From: an uncultured Mollicutes bacterium
GTDB lineage: Bacteria; Bacillota_I; Bacilli_A; RFN20; CAG-288
Direction of reading: 5' to 3'
Assembly: GCA_900539865.1 (NCBI GenBank)
Contig: UQDS01000007.1
Coordinates: 1-64,000, forward strand
Length of the DNA stretch: 64,000 nt
The position numbers and the translations under genes are program-made. The notes below the pieces were generated by a model. It saw nothing but the letters and a program-made list of their open reading frames with translations, was not told where the DNA came from and searched no databases. This document shows, in pieces, positions 1 through 8,980 of the stretch; position 1 is the stretch's first letter, and each line of letters begins with the position of its first letter.

Positions 1-1131
1 ATGTCTAATAATTTTTATATTGAAATTCTTCATGAAGATAAAAATTGTCACGCCAGATACGGCTATCTTCATACACCGCACGGAACGGTTGAACTTCCGA
101 TGTTCATGCCTGTTGGTACCCAAGCTACTGTAAAAAATCTGTCTCCGGAAGAGTTGACAGACCTTGGCGCCGGCGTTGTTTTGGCAAACACATATCACCT
201 TGCTTTACGTCCAGGTACAAAAGTTGTCAAAGAGGCTGGCGGCGTTCAAAAGTTCATGAATTACAAGGGCCCGATGCTCACGGATAGTGGTGGCTATCAG
301 GTTTTTTCCTTGACTAAACTCCGCGACAAAATCACAGAAGAAGGAGTTTCTTTTAAGGATCCTCTTTCTGGTGATAAACACTTTTTCTCTCCGGAATCTG
401 TCATCGGTTTGGAAGAAGATATCGGCGCAGATATCATTATGTGTTTTGATGAATGTGCTCCTTGGCCTTGTAGTAAACAGTATATGAAAAACTCTGTTGA
501 TCGTACTATTCGCTGGGCGAAGAGATGCTTAGCTGCTAAAACAAGGGACGATCAAGCTTTGTTTGGTATTTGCCAAGGCGGGAACTTTGCTGATATTCGT
601 CAGTACTGTGCACAAGAACTTACAAAGCTTCCTTTTGAAGGCTTCTCTATCGGAGGTACTGCTATTGGTGAACCTCGCGTTACCGAATACCATGAAGTCT
701 CTTTAACCATTCCGTATCTTCCTTATGACAAACCTCGTTACCTTATGGGTATCGGTTCTTTGGATATGCTCTTCGATGGAATTCGTAAGGGCGTAGATAT
801 GTTTGATTGTGTTCTTCCGACTCGTCTTGCTCGTCATGGTTCCATTATGACACATCATGGTAGAATCAATATTCTCAAGAGCAAGTATGCAAATGATTTC
901 ACGCCGCTGGATCCTGAATGCGACTGTTATTGTTGCCGTAATTATACAAAAGCATATGTTCATCATCTGATGAAATGTGAAGAAGGATTCGGTTCTAGAC
1001 TCGCTTCCATTCACAACATTCGTTTCTTGATTCAAGCGATGGAAGGAGCAAGAGAGGCGATTAAAAATGATCGTTTCTTAGAATATGCGGCAGAACGTTT
1101 GGAACAGTTTGGATCTGTCCGCGGATGTTAG
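1..1131 (+). CDS. tgt: tRNA-guanine transglycosylase
   Basis: Exchanges guanine 34 of GUN-anticodon tRNAs for the queuosine precursor preQ1, in the cytoplasm. The 376 aa length is normal for bacterial Tgt. The active-site Asp95 lies in DSGGYQVFSL and the nucleophile Asp269 in FDCVLPTRLARHG. The zinc site is Cys307, Cys309, Cys312 and His338, and its spacing (CxCxxC then 26 residues to His) matches the E. coli enzyme. The ATG is the first base of the window, so the promoter and RBS are not visible. It is followed after 10 bases by queA and then queH, forming a queuosine operon. The next ATG in frame is well inside the conserved domain, which supports this start. Confidence 0.97.
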   Translation: MSNNFYIEILHEDKNCHARYGYLHTPHGTVELPMFMPVGTQATVKNLSPEELTDLGAGVVLANTYHLALRPGTKVVKEAGGVQKFMNYKGPMLTDSGGYQVFSLTKLRDKITEEGVSFKDPLSGDKHFFSPESVIGLEEDIGADIIMCFDECAPWPCSKQYMKNSVDRTIRWAKRCLAAKTRDDQALFGICQGGNFADIRQYCAQELTKLPFEGFSIGGTAIGEPRVTEYHEVSLTIPYLPYDKPRYLMGIGSLDMLFDGIRKGVDMFDCVLPTRLARHGSIMTHHGRINILKSKYANDFTPLDPECDCYCCRNYTKAYVHHLMKCEEGFGSRLASIHNIRFLIQAMEGAREAIKNDRFLEYAAERLEQFGSVRGC

Positions 1132-1141
1132 GAGAAAAAAG

Positions 1142-2236
1142 ATGAATACCCCTGGTTTTGATTTTGATGTATATGATTTAAATTCTTATCAATATGATCT
1201 TCCGGAAGATCGCATTGCCCAATCTCCGGCTCAAAAGCGAGATGAATCTCGCCTTTTGGTCATGAATAGAAAAAGTGGAAAAATTAAAGATGAACCCTAT
1301 TTCTATCGCCTTTTAAATTATTTACATCCAGGCGATGTCATTGTAAGAAATAACACAAAGGTAATTCCTGCTCGTCTTTTAGGTGAAAAGAAAGAGACAC
1401 ATGCTCATGTCGAAGTCCTTTTACTCAACCAATTACCAGATCAAAAAGATGTCTGGCAATGTCTTGTCGGCAATGCAAGAACGGTCAAAGTTGGAACGAA
1501 GGTTTGCTTTGGTGAAAATGATGAATTGGTTGCAGAGTGCATCGAGATTCAAGAAGAAGGTTTGCGTCTTTTCCACTTTTATTACGAAGGAATCTTTATG
1601 GAAGTGTTAGAAAAACTTGGAAGAATGCCACTTCCTCCTTATATTCATGCACAGCTTGGTGATAACTCCCGTTATCAAACAGTCTATGCCAAAATCGAAG
1701 GAAGTGCTGCCGCACCGACCGCTGGATTTCATTTCACTCCTGAGCTGTTTCAAAAGATCAAAGAGATGGGTGTTGAAGTTTTAGATGTCACCTTGCATGT
1801 CGGCTTAGGAACTTTCCGTCCTGTTAAGGATGATGATATTCGTCATCACGATATGCATTCTGAATATTACATGATGAGTAAAGAAACTGCAGATCGTCTT
1901 AATTTAGCGAAAAAAGAGGGAAGAAGAATCATCGCAATCGGTACGACTTCTACTCGTACTTTGGAATCTGTGTATCAGAGATATTCCACCTTTAAAGAAT
2001 GCTCAGGTGATACGAAGTTATTCATTTATCCAGGATACCAATTCCAAGCGATCGATTGTTTGGTAACCAACTTCCATCTTCCGAAATCTACCTTAGTGAT
2101 GTTAGTCTCTGCTTTTAGCACAAGAGACAACATTCTTCACGCTTATAATCACGCTGTAGAGGAGCAGTATCGTTTCTTCTCCTTTGGCGATGCTATGTTT
2201 TTGACCAACGAAGATTTTGAAGATGATCAACGATAG
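1142..2236 (+). CDS. queA: S-adenosylmethionine:tRNA ribosyltransferase-isomerase
   Basis: Transfers and isomerises the ribosyl group of S-adenosylmethionine onto preQ1-tRNA, giving epoxyqueuosine-tRNA. The product is 364 aa, full family length. Family motifs visible include YDLPEDRIAQSP near the N terminus, the middle block GSAAAPTAGFHFTP, and TTSTRTLES plus TNFHLPKSTL in the C-terminal half. The open frame begins further upstream inside tgt, but the ATG at 1142 follows GGAGAAAAAA and gives the normal QueA N terminus, so I use it. It sits between tgt and queH and overlaps queH by 14 bases, so translational coupling is likely. Confidence 0.96.
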   Translation: MNTPGFDFDVYDLNSYQYDLPEDRIAQSPAQKRDESRLLVMNRKSGKIKDEPYFYRLLNYLHPGDVIVRNNTKVIPARLLGEKKETHAHVEVLLLNQLPDQKDVWQCLVGNARTVKVGTKVCFGENDELVAECIEIQEEGLRLFHFYYEGIFMEVLEKLGRMPLPPYIHAQLGDNSRYQTVYAKIEGSAAAPTAGFHFTPELFQKIKEMGVEVLDVTLHVGLGTFRPVKDDDIRHHDMHSEYYMMSKETADRLNLAKKEGRRIIAIGTTSTRTLESVYQRYSTFKECSGDTKLFIYPGYQFQAIDCLVTNFHLPKSTLVMLVSAFSTRDNILHAYNHAVEEQYRFFSFGDAMFLTNEDFEDDQR

Positions 2237-2909
2237 AAACCGTAAGGATTATTACCAGCGCAAGTTTGAAGATCTTATTTCTGAGATTGATCAATTGCCG
2301 GAAAAACCAACGCTATTTCTCCACGCGTGCTGCGGCCCTTGTCTCACCTATCCTCTATCCATATTAATCAAGCACTTTAAAGTGACTGTCGGCTTCTTTA
2401 ATCCGAACATTCAACCGCTTGAAGAATATGAAAAACGTCTCATCACCTTAGAACACTTTTTAAAAGAATACAGTAAAGATGAGCAAGCGGATATTTCTCT
2501 TGTTGTCAATAAAGAAGATTTTCTTCAATACGAAAAGCTTTTCCAAGATCGAAAAGATGACATAGAAGGTGGTAAAGTCTGCCTGCGCTGTCATGCATAT
2601 CGTATGAAATTAGCATATCAATATGCATATGATCATCACTTTGATTACTTCACAACAGTGATGACAGTATCTTGCAAGAAGCCCAGCAGGGAACTGAATG
2701 AAATCGCTGAGAATTTAGCTAAACTTTATCCCGAAACAAAATATTTATATTCAGACTTTAAAAAAGGCGATGGACAGAAGAAAGGCGTTGATATTGCCAA
2801 AGCCTATTCTCTGTATCGCCAAGATTACTGTGGATGCCTTGTTTCTAAACAAGAGAGGGAAGAAATCAAGTGGGCAAAAGCTAATCTTTGTAATCCCTCT
2901 GAATCTTGA
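2223..2909 (+). CDS. queH: epoxyqueuosine reductase QueH (DUF208)
   Basis: Reduces epoxyqueuosine to queuosine in tRNA, the last step of the pathway. It is the non-orthologous alternative to cobalamin-dependent QueG. The 228 aa protein carries the family Cys motifs HACCGPC (Cys36, Cys37, Cys40), a central VCLRCHAYRM and a C-terminal DYCGCLVS, expected to hold an Fe-S cluster. The ATG at 2223 is preceded in frame by a TTG at 2217 that could also be used; either start lies within the end of queA. The last 29 bases overlap the convergent parB end, and no terminator is visible between them. Confidence 0.93.
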   Translation: MINDRNRKDYYQRKFEDLISEIDQLPEKPTLFLHACCGPCLTYPLSILIKHFKVTVGFFNPNIQPLEEYEKRLITLEHFLKEYSKDEQADISLVVNKEDFLQYEKLFQDRKDDIEGGKVCLRCHAYRMKLAYQYAYDHHFDYFTTVMTVSCKKPSRELNEIAENLAKLYPETKYLYSDFKKGDGQKKGVDIAKAYSLYRQDYCGCLVSKQEREEIKWAKANLCNPSES

Positions 2910-3687
2910 TAAAGTTCTTCTTTGCGTCTTCTTCACTTTCAAAATGTATTACGACAGTTTTGCCTTTGAGGCTAACTGTCGTTTTTCTTTCGTTTCCGAG
3001 GTAATTTCTTTTTGCTTTTTCTAAATCACGGACGCTGATCGTTCCATTTTGAATGTCATCAAAAAGGCGTTTTTGAATATCCAAAGGTAAATTGAGTAAG
3101 GTCCTTGCCTCTCCGTAAGTCAAGTTGAAAGAAATTAAAGCTTGCTTTAAAAAATCGGGTAGATTTTCTAAACGAAGCAAGTTTTTCACTTGAGAAACAG
3201 AAATCATAGCTGCTTGTGCAATTTGTTCTTCGCTGTAATTGTATTGTGTCTTTAGTTTTTGAAATGCATAAGTTTTAACATAGGGAGAATCGTTTTCGTA
3301 TTGAATGTTTTCTAAAATATAAGAGAATTTACGTTCTTGTGATAAATCTGCTTTAATAATTGGAATTTCTTTTAAACCAATTTCTTTTCCAATTAAGAAA
3401 CGTTTCACGCCATTAATGATTTCATAGCCTTTTTGTTTGTTTTCAACAACGACCAAAGGAACTAAAAAACCATCTTTCTTTAAAGACTCTTTGAGGGTGT
3501 TATATCGAGAGAGGTCGTAATTTGATCTGTTAAAAAGCGGGCAAAGGAAAAGCTTGTCTGGTGTGACATTGAAACGGGAAACATTAGAAAGATTTGCCTC
3601 GATTTCATTGACAACCGAGAGTCTTTGATAGCGTTTGACTAGTGAACTGACATCAGTTCTTTTCTTCTTTTTTGCTGACACGTTCAA
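2881..3687 (-). CDS. parB: ParB/Spo0J-family chromosome partitioning protein
   Basis: Predicted DNA-binding partner of ParA in chromosome segregation. The 268 aa protein has an N-terminal ParB-like fold (about residues 40-125) with IINGVKRFLIGKEIG in place of the more usual GERR-type CTP/DNA contact box. A helix-turn-helix follows (YSEEQIAQAAMISVSQVKNLL), then the LTYGEARTLL segment and a C-terminal dimerisation region. Its start lies inside the end of parA (35-base overlap), so the two are co-transcribed leftwards. The altered GxRR box could make it a Noc-like or divergent ParB; I saw no perfect parS palindrome in this window. Confidence 0.88.
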   Translation of the reverse strand: MNVSAKKKKRTDVSSLVKRYQRLSVVNEIEANLSNVSRFNVTPDKLFLCPLFNRSNYDLSRYNTLKESLKKDGFLVPLVVVENKQKGYEIINGVKRFLIGKEIGLKEIPIIKADLSQERKFSYILENIQYENDSPYVKTYAFQKLKTQYNYSEEQIAQAAMISVSQVKNLLRLENLPDFLKQALISFNLTYGEARTLLNLPLDIQKRLFDDIQNGTISVRDLEKAKRNYLGNERKTTVSLKGKTVVIHFESEEDAKKNFIKIQRDYKD

Positions 3688-4444
3688 TTACCTCTCTCGC
3701 TAAAGCAGCATAGGTTAATGCACCTGCGCTGTTAGGCTTGTAATGATTGACAGGTAAGCCATTGGCAATCGCCTCGGGAATAGAGACATTGCGTGGAATG
3801 ACGGTGGTGAATACGTGGTCTTTAAAATTGCTGCGCACTTCTTTTTCAATGTCCATTGAAAACTTTGTACGCGGATCATACATGGTTAATAAAATGCCTA
3901 ATATATTTAATGATGGGTTTTCATTTTGCTGTAAGCGAGCAATCGTAGATAAAAGTTGAGCAAGAGCATCCATTGCAAAATATTCACACTGCATCGGTAC
4001 GATGATATCGTCTGCACAGTTTAATGCGTTCAAATTTAAGAAACCTAAAGAAGGGGGACAATCGATTAAAACATAATCGAAAAGTCGTAAGCTTTTGGCA
4101 TCTTGAAGTTTTTCTCTCAACAAAGTCGTCGAACTTTTTCCTTGCAAAATCAAATTGGTTTCTACCATCGCAAGCGTTAAATTTGCGCTGATGAGTGAAA
4201 TGTTTGTAAAGTTTGTCTTACGGATGACGTGTTTTAAGTCACATTGTCCTAAGAGCAATTCGCTCATGGTGCGTTTGCTCAGCGTAGGATCAATTCCTAA
4301 AGCTTGAGAGCAATTGCCTTGCGGATCCATGTCAATTAAAAGAACACGTTTGTTATAACGAGTAAGACTCGAAGCGAGATTATATGCGGTAGTAGTTTTT
4401 CCAACACCACCTTTTTGGTTTGTTATTGCGATAATTTTAGCCAT
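3653..4444 (-). CDS. parA: ParA/Soj-family partitioning ATPase
   Basis: Deviant-Walker ATPase that works with ParB in chromosome partitioning and origin positioning. The N terminus MAKIIAITNQKGGVGKTTTA contains the KGGVGKTT Walker A motif with its signature lysine. LLIDMDPQGNCSQALG follows, and DYVLIDCPPSLGFL is the Walker B region. The length of 263 aa is typical of chromosomal Soj. There is no RBS before the ATG. A TACAAT -10 box with an extended TGG lies only 6 bases upstream, so the message may be leaderless. parB overlaps its 3' end. Confidence 0.95.
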   Translation of the reverse strand: MAKIIAITNQKGGVGKTTTAYNLASSLTRYNKRVLLIDMDPQGNCSQALGIDPTLSKRTMSELLLGQCDLKHVIRKTNFTNISLISANLTLAMVETNLILQGKSSTTLLREKLQDAKSLRLFDYVLIDCPPSLGFLNLNALNCADDIIVPMQCEYFAMDALAQLLSTIARLQQNENPSLNILGILLTMYDPRTKFSMDIEKEVRSNFKDHVFTTVIPRNVSIPEAIANGLPVNHYKPNSAGALTYAALAREVIERVSKKEEKN

Positions 4445-4450
4445 AAATAA

Positions 4451-4459
4451 ATTGTACCA
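4451..4459 (-). promoter_or_regulatory. extended -10 promoter of parA, possibly leaderless
   Basis: Read leftwards, TGG-TACAAT ends 6 bases before the parA ATG. A transcript starting about 7 bases after the -10 would begin at the ATG itself. No good -35 box is visible at 17 bases, consistent with an extended -10 promoter. Confidence 0.5.
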
Positions 4460-4580
4460 TAAATTTTGTTCTTTTGCGGTTGCAATTGAAAAAGTAGGCT
4501 TTCCTTTTATGAAAAGACAACAGCAAAGGCACTTATATATATATTAATATATATTTATAGTGTAATTAACTATTTTCTTC

Positions 4581-4609
4581 TTGAAATAATGACGAGAAAC
4601 CACTATATT
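4581..4609 (+). promoter_or_regulatory. sigma-A-type promoter of the lipoprotein operon
   Basis: TTGAAA (4581-4586), a 17-base spacer and TATATT (4604-4609). This leaves a leader of about 40 bases, and AGGAGG sits just before the ATG at 4657. Confidence 0.65.
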
Positions 4610-4656
4610 ATTTAAAGTTGTCTTTGTGTGCAAACTATTCAATGAGGAGGACTCTT

Positions 4657-6651
4657 ATGAAGAAAGGCAAACGTACCTTATCATTGGCAATGTCTATTTT
4701 GTCTATTGCCACTCTTGCTGGTTGCGACAAGAGCGATTACGTCTATCCGGATGCATCCTGGAAAGATGGTGTGATCGTCAATGTCGGCGGTAAGAACTAT
4801 GAGTATAAAGATGTTTATAAACTTTTGGATGAAACCAAAGGATCCGCACAGGCATATTACAATGTTGCCAAGGATATTTTAGCTCAGCTTGTCACCCCGA
4901 GAACAAGCACAATTCTTTCCACTGTCGATTCTAAAATCAACGATTTAAAGAACAAGTGGAAAACGGATGCTAGAACAAATTCTACTTCTTACAAAGAAGA
5001 GATGGAAAAGACTTTGGATTCCGAAAAGGTTGAAACAGTCGAAGAATTGAGAGATAAATACATCGCTCAAGAACAAAACACCCAAAATGCGAATGCGTTC
5101 TATGACATTAACGCAGATGGCACAACGGATAAGAACTACAAGTTCTACATCTCGGAAGAAATGACAAAGAACTATGTCACCAATCAAGCTCCTTACCACG
5201 TCTCCCACATCTTAGTTAAGGTGGATGCTTCTGCAGACGGATACAGTCTCTGGGATGGAAAGATCTCTGCAGATGACTCGAGACAAATCGGTAATGTTGT
5301 CCGTATGCTTTCTTCTGCCGATTCTTTCGGATCGATTGCTCAAATCGCATCGGATGATACTGGCTCTGCCAAACTCTATGGTGAACTTTACACCTCTGGT
5401 GATGGCTCTGCTCAGATCGCCATGGAAAAGACCACTTCTTATGTCAACGAATTTAAGCTTGGCCTTTACGCCTATGATGCGTTCTTGAATCCTGAAACCA
5501 AGAACGATGATGCGGTTCGCGCATCTTTGAGAGTTCCTGGTAAGGCAGTCAACGCCAATGGCTTTGATTACAAGAACGAAACTTCTGTTGCTGAAACAAT
5601 CAACAACACCTTAATTGGTAAGAAGCAAGCGTTTGGTATTCCTCTTTCTGAATGCTTCACTATGGGCTATGTCGCGGATATCGAAAAGAACACAGTCAAC
5701 GGAAACTCTGTCGACTTTGCTTCGGAAACACAATATCCGAGAAATATTTTATTCAACAATTATTTCAACTATCATGGTGTCAACTTCATCTATGATGACA
5801 GCGCGGATTATGATGCAAAATTCTTAGCGGATGCCAAGAAAGTTGGCGAAGTCGCTAAGAAGACCATCAATTCTTTAGAAGATGTCAAGAACGAACTTCC
5901 GAAGAAATATGCTGAATACGAATATGTCAAAGCACAGCTTGAAAATATCTCCTCTGACAAATTTGTTGCTGTCGATGGCATCTCTGATAGCCTTGTCAAT
6001 TATGATACCACTGGTTCTACAACAACATTTAAATCTGTCGGAAACGGCAAGAAGATCCTTGTCGATGAAAAACAGAATCCGATCGTTGTCACCCGTGCCG
6101 GTGCCGATTCTTATCAGGGCATTCACTTCATCGTTGTTAACAACGACCCGTTTGAAGATGCTCAGAACAAATATAAGTACTATCGTACCAACGTTCCTAA
6201 GAACGGTGATGTCAGCGATGGTGCCGATACAAAAGATTATTCCAAGAATCCTTCCTTTATCAACTTTGTCCAACCGGATAACAACACCAACACTACCTAT
6301 AACACCAGAAGAGATACTCTTACCAAAGTGATCAAGGCTAGCGATAGCAATATGGAATTCAACCTTTGGGATAGCAATATCAAGAAGTTCAACGCTGCTC
6401 ATCCGGATTACACCTTTGATAAGGTATTAGGTGAACATGCAGCTATCATTAATCAATACATTGCAACTGTCCGTAAGGGTTCTGCTGTGACCAATGAAAA
6501 CAACTTGGATTCCAGCTGGGAAACTTATATTGATAAGCTCACTGTTCAGGAACAGGTATCTCCTCGTGGCATTGTCCCTGAAGTTTGTGTCTCCGCTTTC
6601 GAAGGCGGCAGTTTCGATGGAATGGAGGATCTCTGCCATGTTAAAAAGTAA
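4657..6651 (+). CDS. PrsA-like foldase lipoprotein (parvulin domain)
   Basis: Predicted membrane-anchored extracytoplasmic folding factor. The 664 aa protein starts with a lipoprotein signal peptide ending TLAGC (Cys23). After a helical N-terminal region comes a parvulin-type peptidyl-prolyl isomerase region beginning YHVSHILVKVDA, then SFGSIAQIASDDTGSAKLYGEL, the usual parvulin order. The long remainder (about residues 330-664) has no recognisable domain and is larger than in classic PrsA (about 300 aa). The ATG at 4657 follows AGGAGG; the open frame upstream lacks an RBS. The 3' end overlaps the next lipoprotein gene by 14 bases, so the two form an operon. Exact substrates are unknown. Confidence 0.75.
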   Translation: MKKGKRTLSLAMSILSIATLAGCDKSDYVYPDASWKDGVIVNVGGKNYEYKDVYKLLDETKGSAQAYYNVAKDILAQLVTPRTSTILSTVDSKINDLKNKWKTDARTNSTSYKEEMEKTLDSEKVETVEELRDKYIAQEQNTQNANAFYDINADGTTDKNYKFYISEEMTKNYVTNQAPYHVSHILVKVDASADGYSLWDGKISADDSRQIGNVVRMLSSADSFGSIAQIASDDTGSAKLYGELYTSGDGSAQIAMEKTTSYVNEFKLGLYAYDAFLNPETKNDDAVRASLRVPGKAVNANGFDYKNETSVAETINNTLIGKKQAFGIPLSECFTMGYVADIEKNTVNGNSVDFASETQYPRNILFNNYFNYHGVNFIYDDSADYDAKFLADAKKVGEVAKKTINSLEDVKNELPKKYAEYEYVKAQLENISSDKFVAVDGISDSLVNYDTTGSTTTFKSVGNGKKILVDEKQNPIVVTRAGADSYQGIHFIVVNNDPFEDAQNKYKYYRTNVPKNGDVSDGADTKDYSKNPSFINFVQPDNNTNTTYNTRRDTLTKVIKASDSNMEFNLWDSNIKKFNAAHPDYTFDKVLGEHAAIINQYIATVRKGSAVTNENNLDSSWETYIDKLTVQEQVSPRGIVPEVCVSAFEGGSFDGMEDLCHVKK

Positions 6652-8323
6652 GAAAATCAAACTTGCAGTTATCGCATTATCTACAATCGCTTTAGTCGGT
6701 TGCGATAACGAAAATACGAAGCTTCCTGTCGATTACGATGATCCGATTTACAACCTCGGAGAAATCAAAGATCCGACTTTTGGAAACAAGAACGAAGATT
6801 ATTACGGATCTGTTTCTACTCCTTCTGATATTCAGCAGAAAGCTGCCAATCAGATCTTGATTGACATCTCCAAGGTCGCTCATGGCTATGGTGATGAAAC
6901 AGTTACCAATCACGACGTTTCCTCTGTCGTTGCAGACACCTTTGAAGGCTCTGTTGCTGACAGCTTTGATTCCAATTCTTTAAAAGCAGAAGAAAACCTT
7001 CTTTCCAGAGCGAAAGATAGTATGGTAACTACTGTTAAAGGTGGAACATACAGCAAAGACAACTTATATTTAGAAAAGAAATATGCGCAATATCTTGCCG
7101 ACAATTATTTCTATCTTAACTTTGCTGATATCGAGAAGAATAACAACAAGCAGATGGTCATTTCCCCTTCTCTTGAATTTGAAGATCTCTTCTCCGCAGA
7201 TGAAAATTACACCAAGTATATGGAACGTGAGCTCTTCAACGACATGCGCATCAACTATCTCACATCCGAATACATCTATACCCAGTCTCGCGCTTCTATC
7301 GGTAACTCTAATGCTCGTAAAGTTCAAATCATCGGTTTGAAGGACAGAAGTGATGTTCCGGGCGCGGCTAAGAATCTTATCAACGCTTATATCAACGCTT
7401 ATATCTTTGAAAGAGAAGGCGCTAGCAAGATTGAAGGCGTTGAAAAAGACGATGACTTCCAGCTCTTATCCAGACTTTGGAAAGGTATCACTCCGGATGT
7501 CGCTGACAAATACGGAAACCGTTATGACTCTGAAAAGTTGACAGAAGCTGAAGTCGATTGGTTGAGAAAAAATAAGGTTCTCCCGAGCGATTCTGCAAAT
7601 GATGCTGTCTCTTCCAACACTTTAGTCGGTAAAGTTTTATCCGATGAAAAGAAACTTCAGGCTGGTAAGGACAATGTCAATGTTGTCGACACAAGCTTAG
7701 AATCTACTTATACAGGAAGCTATGCTTACACTGTTGAAACTGGTGTGCGTAAAGCTATCGATGATATTGTTAAGAGCAATCTTGTCACCGAAGGCATCTA
7801 CCTTTCTTCCAGCGGTATCACTGGTATTCCTTCTGATCTTTCTACCCGTATCTTCTCCACGAAGCTCACCACAAACAAGAACCTCATCAAGCAGATGAAG
7901 GAAAATCCGGGAACCAAAGAAGATATCTCTTTATACGGTAAAGATGGTTATCGTTATCTCACTATCGCTGATACCCTCACCGGTTCTAACGATGAAATCG
8001 TTTATTACGATGCAGATAGCAAGACATATTATCTTACCCGTCTTCTTGACGTTGTTGACACCGCTGCTTTATCTAACTCTTCTTCTACCACAATCTACGA
8101 CACTGACGAAAAGAAAGAATTGATCTCTCGTCAGGTTGCTTACGCGATGTCCACCACTGGTTCTTATAAGACCAATGCTGCTGTTTATTATCTCAGCCGC
8201 ACTAAGATTGATTACTCTGACGAAGAGTTCCTCGAATACATGAAGACTACTTATAAAGATCTCTTCAAAGAAGAAAATCCTTATACTCCAACCGAAGAAA
8301 AAGATTGGATCGTCTTAAAGTAA
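6638..8323 (+). CDS. large lipoprotein, partner of the PrsA-like protein
   Basis: Protein of 561 aa with a lipoprotein signal peptide ending ALVGC (Cys22), so it is expected on the outer face of the membrane. I do not recognise a catalytic domain. The composition (helix-rich, many Lys/Asp/Ser/Thr) and the signal peptide resemble the gene before it, and it may be a diverged paralog that lost the parvulin signature. The start at 6638 lies inside the end of the preceding gene with GGAGG just upstream. The long open frame extending to 6494 is only overlap with that gene. A strong terminator follows at 8338. Confidence 0.7.
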   Translation: MLKSKKIKLAVIALSTIALVGCDNENTKLPVDYDDPIYNLGEIKDPTFGNKNEDYYGSVSTPSDIQQKAANQILIDISKVAHGYGDETVTNHDVSSVVADTFEGSVADSFDSNSLKAEENLLSRAKDSMVTTVKGGTYSKDNLYLEKKYAQYLADNYFYLNFADIEKNNNKQMVISPSLEFEDLFSADENYTKYMERELFNDMRINYLTSEYIYTQSRASIGNSNARKVQIIGLKDRSDVPGAAKNLINAYINAYIFEREGASKIEGVEKDDDFQLLSRLWKGITPDVADKYGNRYDSEKLTEAEVDWLRKNKVLPSDSANDAVSSNTLVGKVLSDEKKLQAGKDNVNVVDTSLESTYTGSYAYTVETGVRKAIDDIVKSNLVTEGIYLSSSGITGIPSDLSTRIFSTKLTTNKNLIKQMKENPGTKEDISLYGKDGYRYLTIADTLTGSNDEIVYYDADSKTYYLTRLLDVVDTAALSNSSSTTIYDTDEKKELISRQVAYAMSTTGSYKTNAAVYYLSRTKIDYSDEEFLEYMKTTYKDLFKEENPYTPTEEKDWIVLK

Positions 8324-8337
8324 AATTTCGTTAATTA

Positions 8338-8366
8338 AGAGAAGGCGGATCCGCCTTCTCTTTTTC
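8338..8366 (+). terminator. rho-independent terminator
   Basis: A perfect 22-base palindrome (8339-8360, arms GAGAAGGCGGA/TCCGCCTTCTC) followed by TTTTT. It ends the lipoprotein operon, 15 bases after the stop. Confidence 0.9.
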
Positions 8367-8386
8367 AAAAAAGGAGCAACATTATT

Positions 8387-8812
8387 ATGAATGAAGAAAA
8401 ACAAACTTCTTGTATTTTCTGTAAGATTGCTAATGGAACAATCCCTTGTTATAAGGTTTATGAAGACAATGAAGTCATCGCGTTTTTAGATATTAATCCC
8501 GCGAGTAGAGGACATACGCTTGTCCTTCCGAAAGAACACTTTTCTTCTATGGTGACCTGTCCGCGCGATATTCTTGACCATGTCTTTGAAGTCGCTCAAT
8601 TGATTGCACAAGCTCAGATTGCACAGCTTGGAGCTAGCGGATGTAACGTCATTTCTAACGTCGGACACGCAGCTGGACAAACAGTGGAGCATTTCCATGT
8701 TCATGTTATTCCTCGTTATACCGATGACGGACTTAAATTGGAGTTCCCGCCGAAACAGCTGACTGCTGGTGATATGGAATCTGTTCTTTCTTCCATTCAA
8801 AAAGGTATTTAA
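8387..8812 (+). CDS. hinT: HIT-family nucleotide-binding hydrolase (HinT type)
   Basis: Small histidine-triad protein of 141 aa, the usual size for HinT-type purine nucleoside phosphoramidases. CIFCKIANGTIPC near the N terminus is the common Zn/Cys start of this group. DINPASRGHTLVLPK is conserved, and the catalytic triad is in VEHFHVHVIPRY (HxHxH). AAAGGAGC lies 6 bases before the ATG. It sits alone between two terminators, so it is transcribed from its own promoter or by read-through. The physiological substrate of this group is not settled. Confidence 0.93.
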   Translation: MNEEKQTSCIFCKIANGTIPCYKVYEDNEVIAFLDINPASRGHTLVLPKEHFSSMVTCPRDILDHVFEVAQLIAQAQIAQLGASGCNVISNVGHAAGQTVEHFHVHVIPRYTDDGLKLEFPPKQLTAGDMESVLSSIQKGI

Positions 8813-8813
8813 G

Positions 8814-8838
8814 AAGACACCTTCGGGTGTCTTTTTTT
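8814..8838 (+). terminator. rho-independent terminator of hinT
   Basis: Arms AAGACACC/GGTGTCTT with a TTCG tetraloop and a following T run, starting 1 base after the hinT stop. Confidence 0.92.
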
Positions 8839-8888
8839 CGCTTTTTCTCTAATTCGTAACAAACAGGTCGTTTCTGTTATCGTTTTTG

Positions 8889-8917
8889 TTGCACACTTTC
8901 TCATTAATGCATACAAT
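8889..8917 (+). promoter_or_regulatory. promoter of the suf operon
   Basis: TTGCAC (8889-8894), a 17-base spacer and TACAAT (8912-8917), about 60 bases upstream of the sufC ATG. No iron-responsive box could be identified with confidence between it and sufC. Confidence 0.65.
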
Positions 8918-8980
8918 AGTATAGCTGTTTAATAATATATATATAATTATCAATATCAACGATAGTTTAGGAGGGTAGTT

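Noticed and set aside
3402..3409. parS-like half-site GTTTCACG inside parB
   Set aside because: Only one half of the 16-base palindrome is present, so it is not a credible parS site.
5875..6402. Long antisense ORF inside the PrsA-like gene
   Set aside because: It mirrors the codon bias of the sense gene, has no RBS and no recognisable protein features. The same applies to other antisense frames in the lipoprotein genes.
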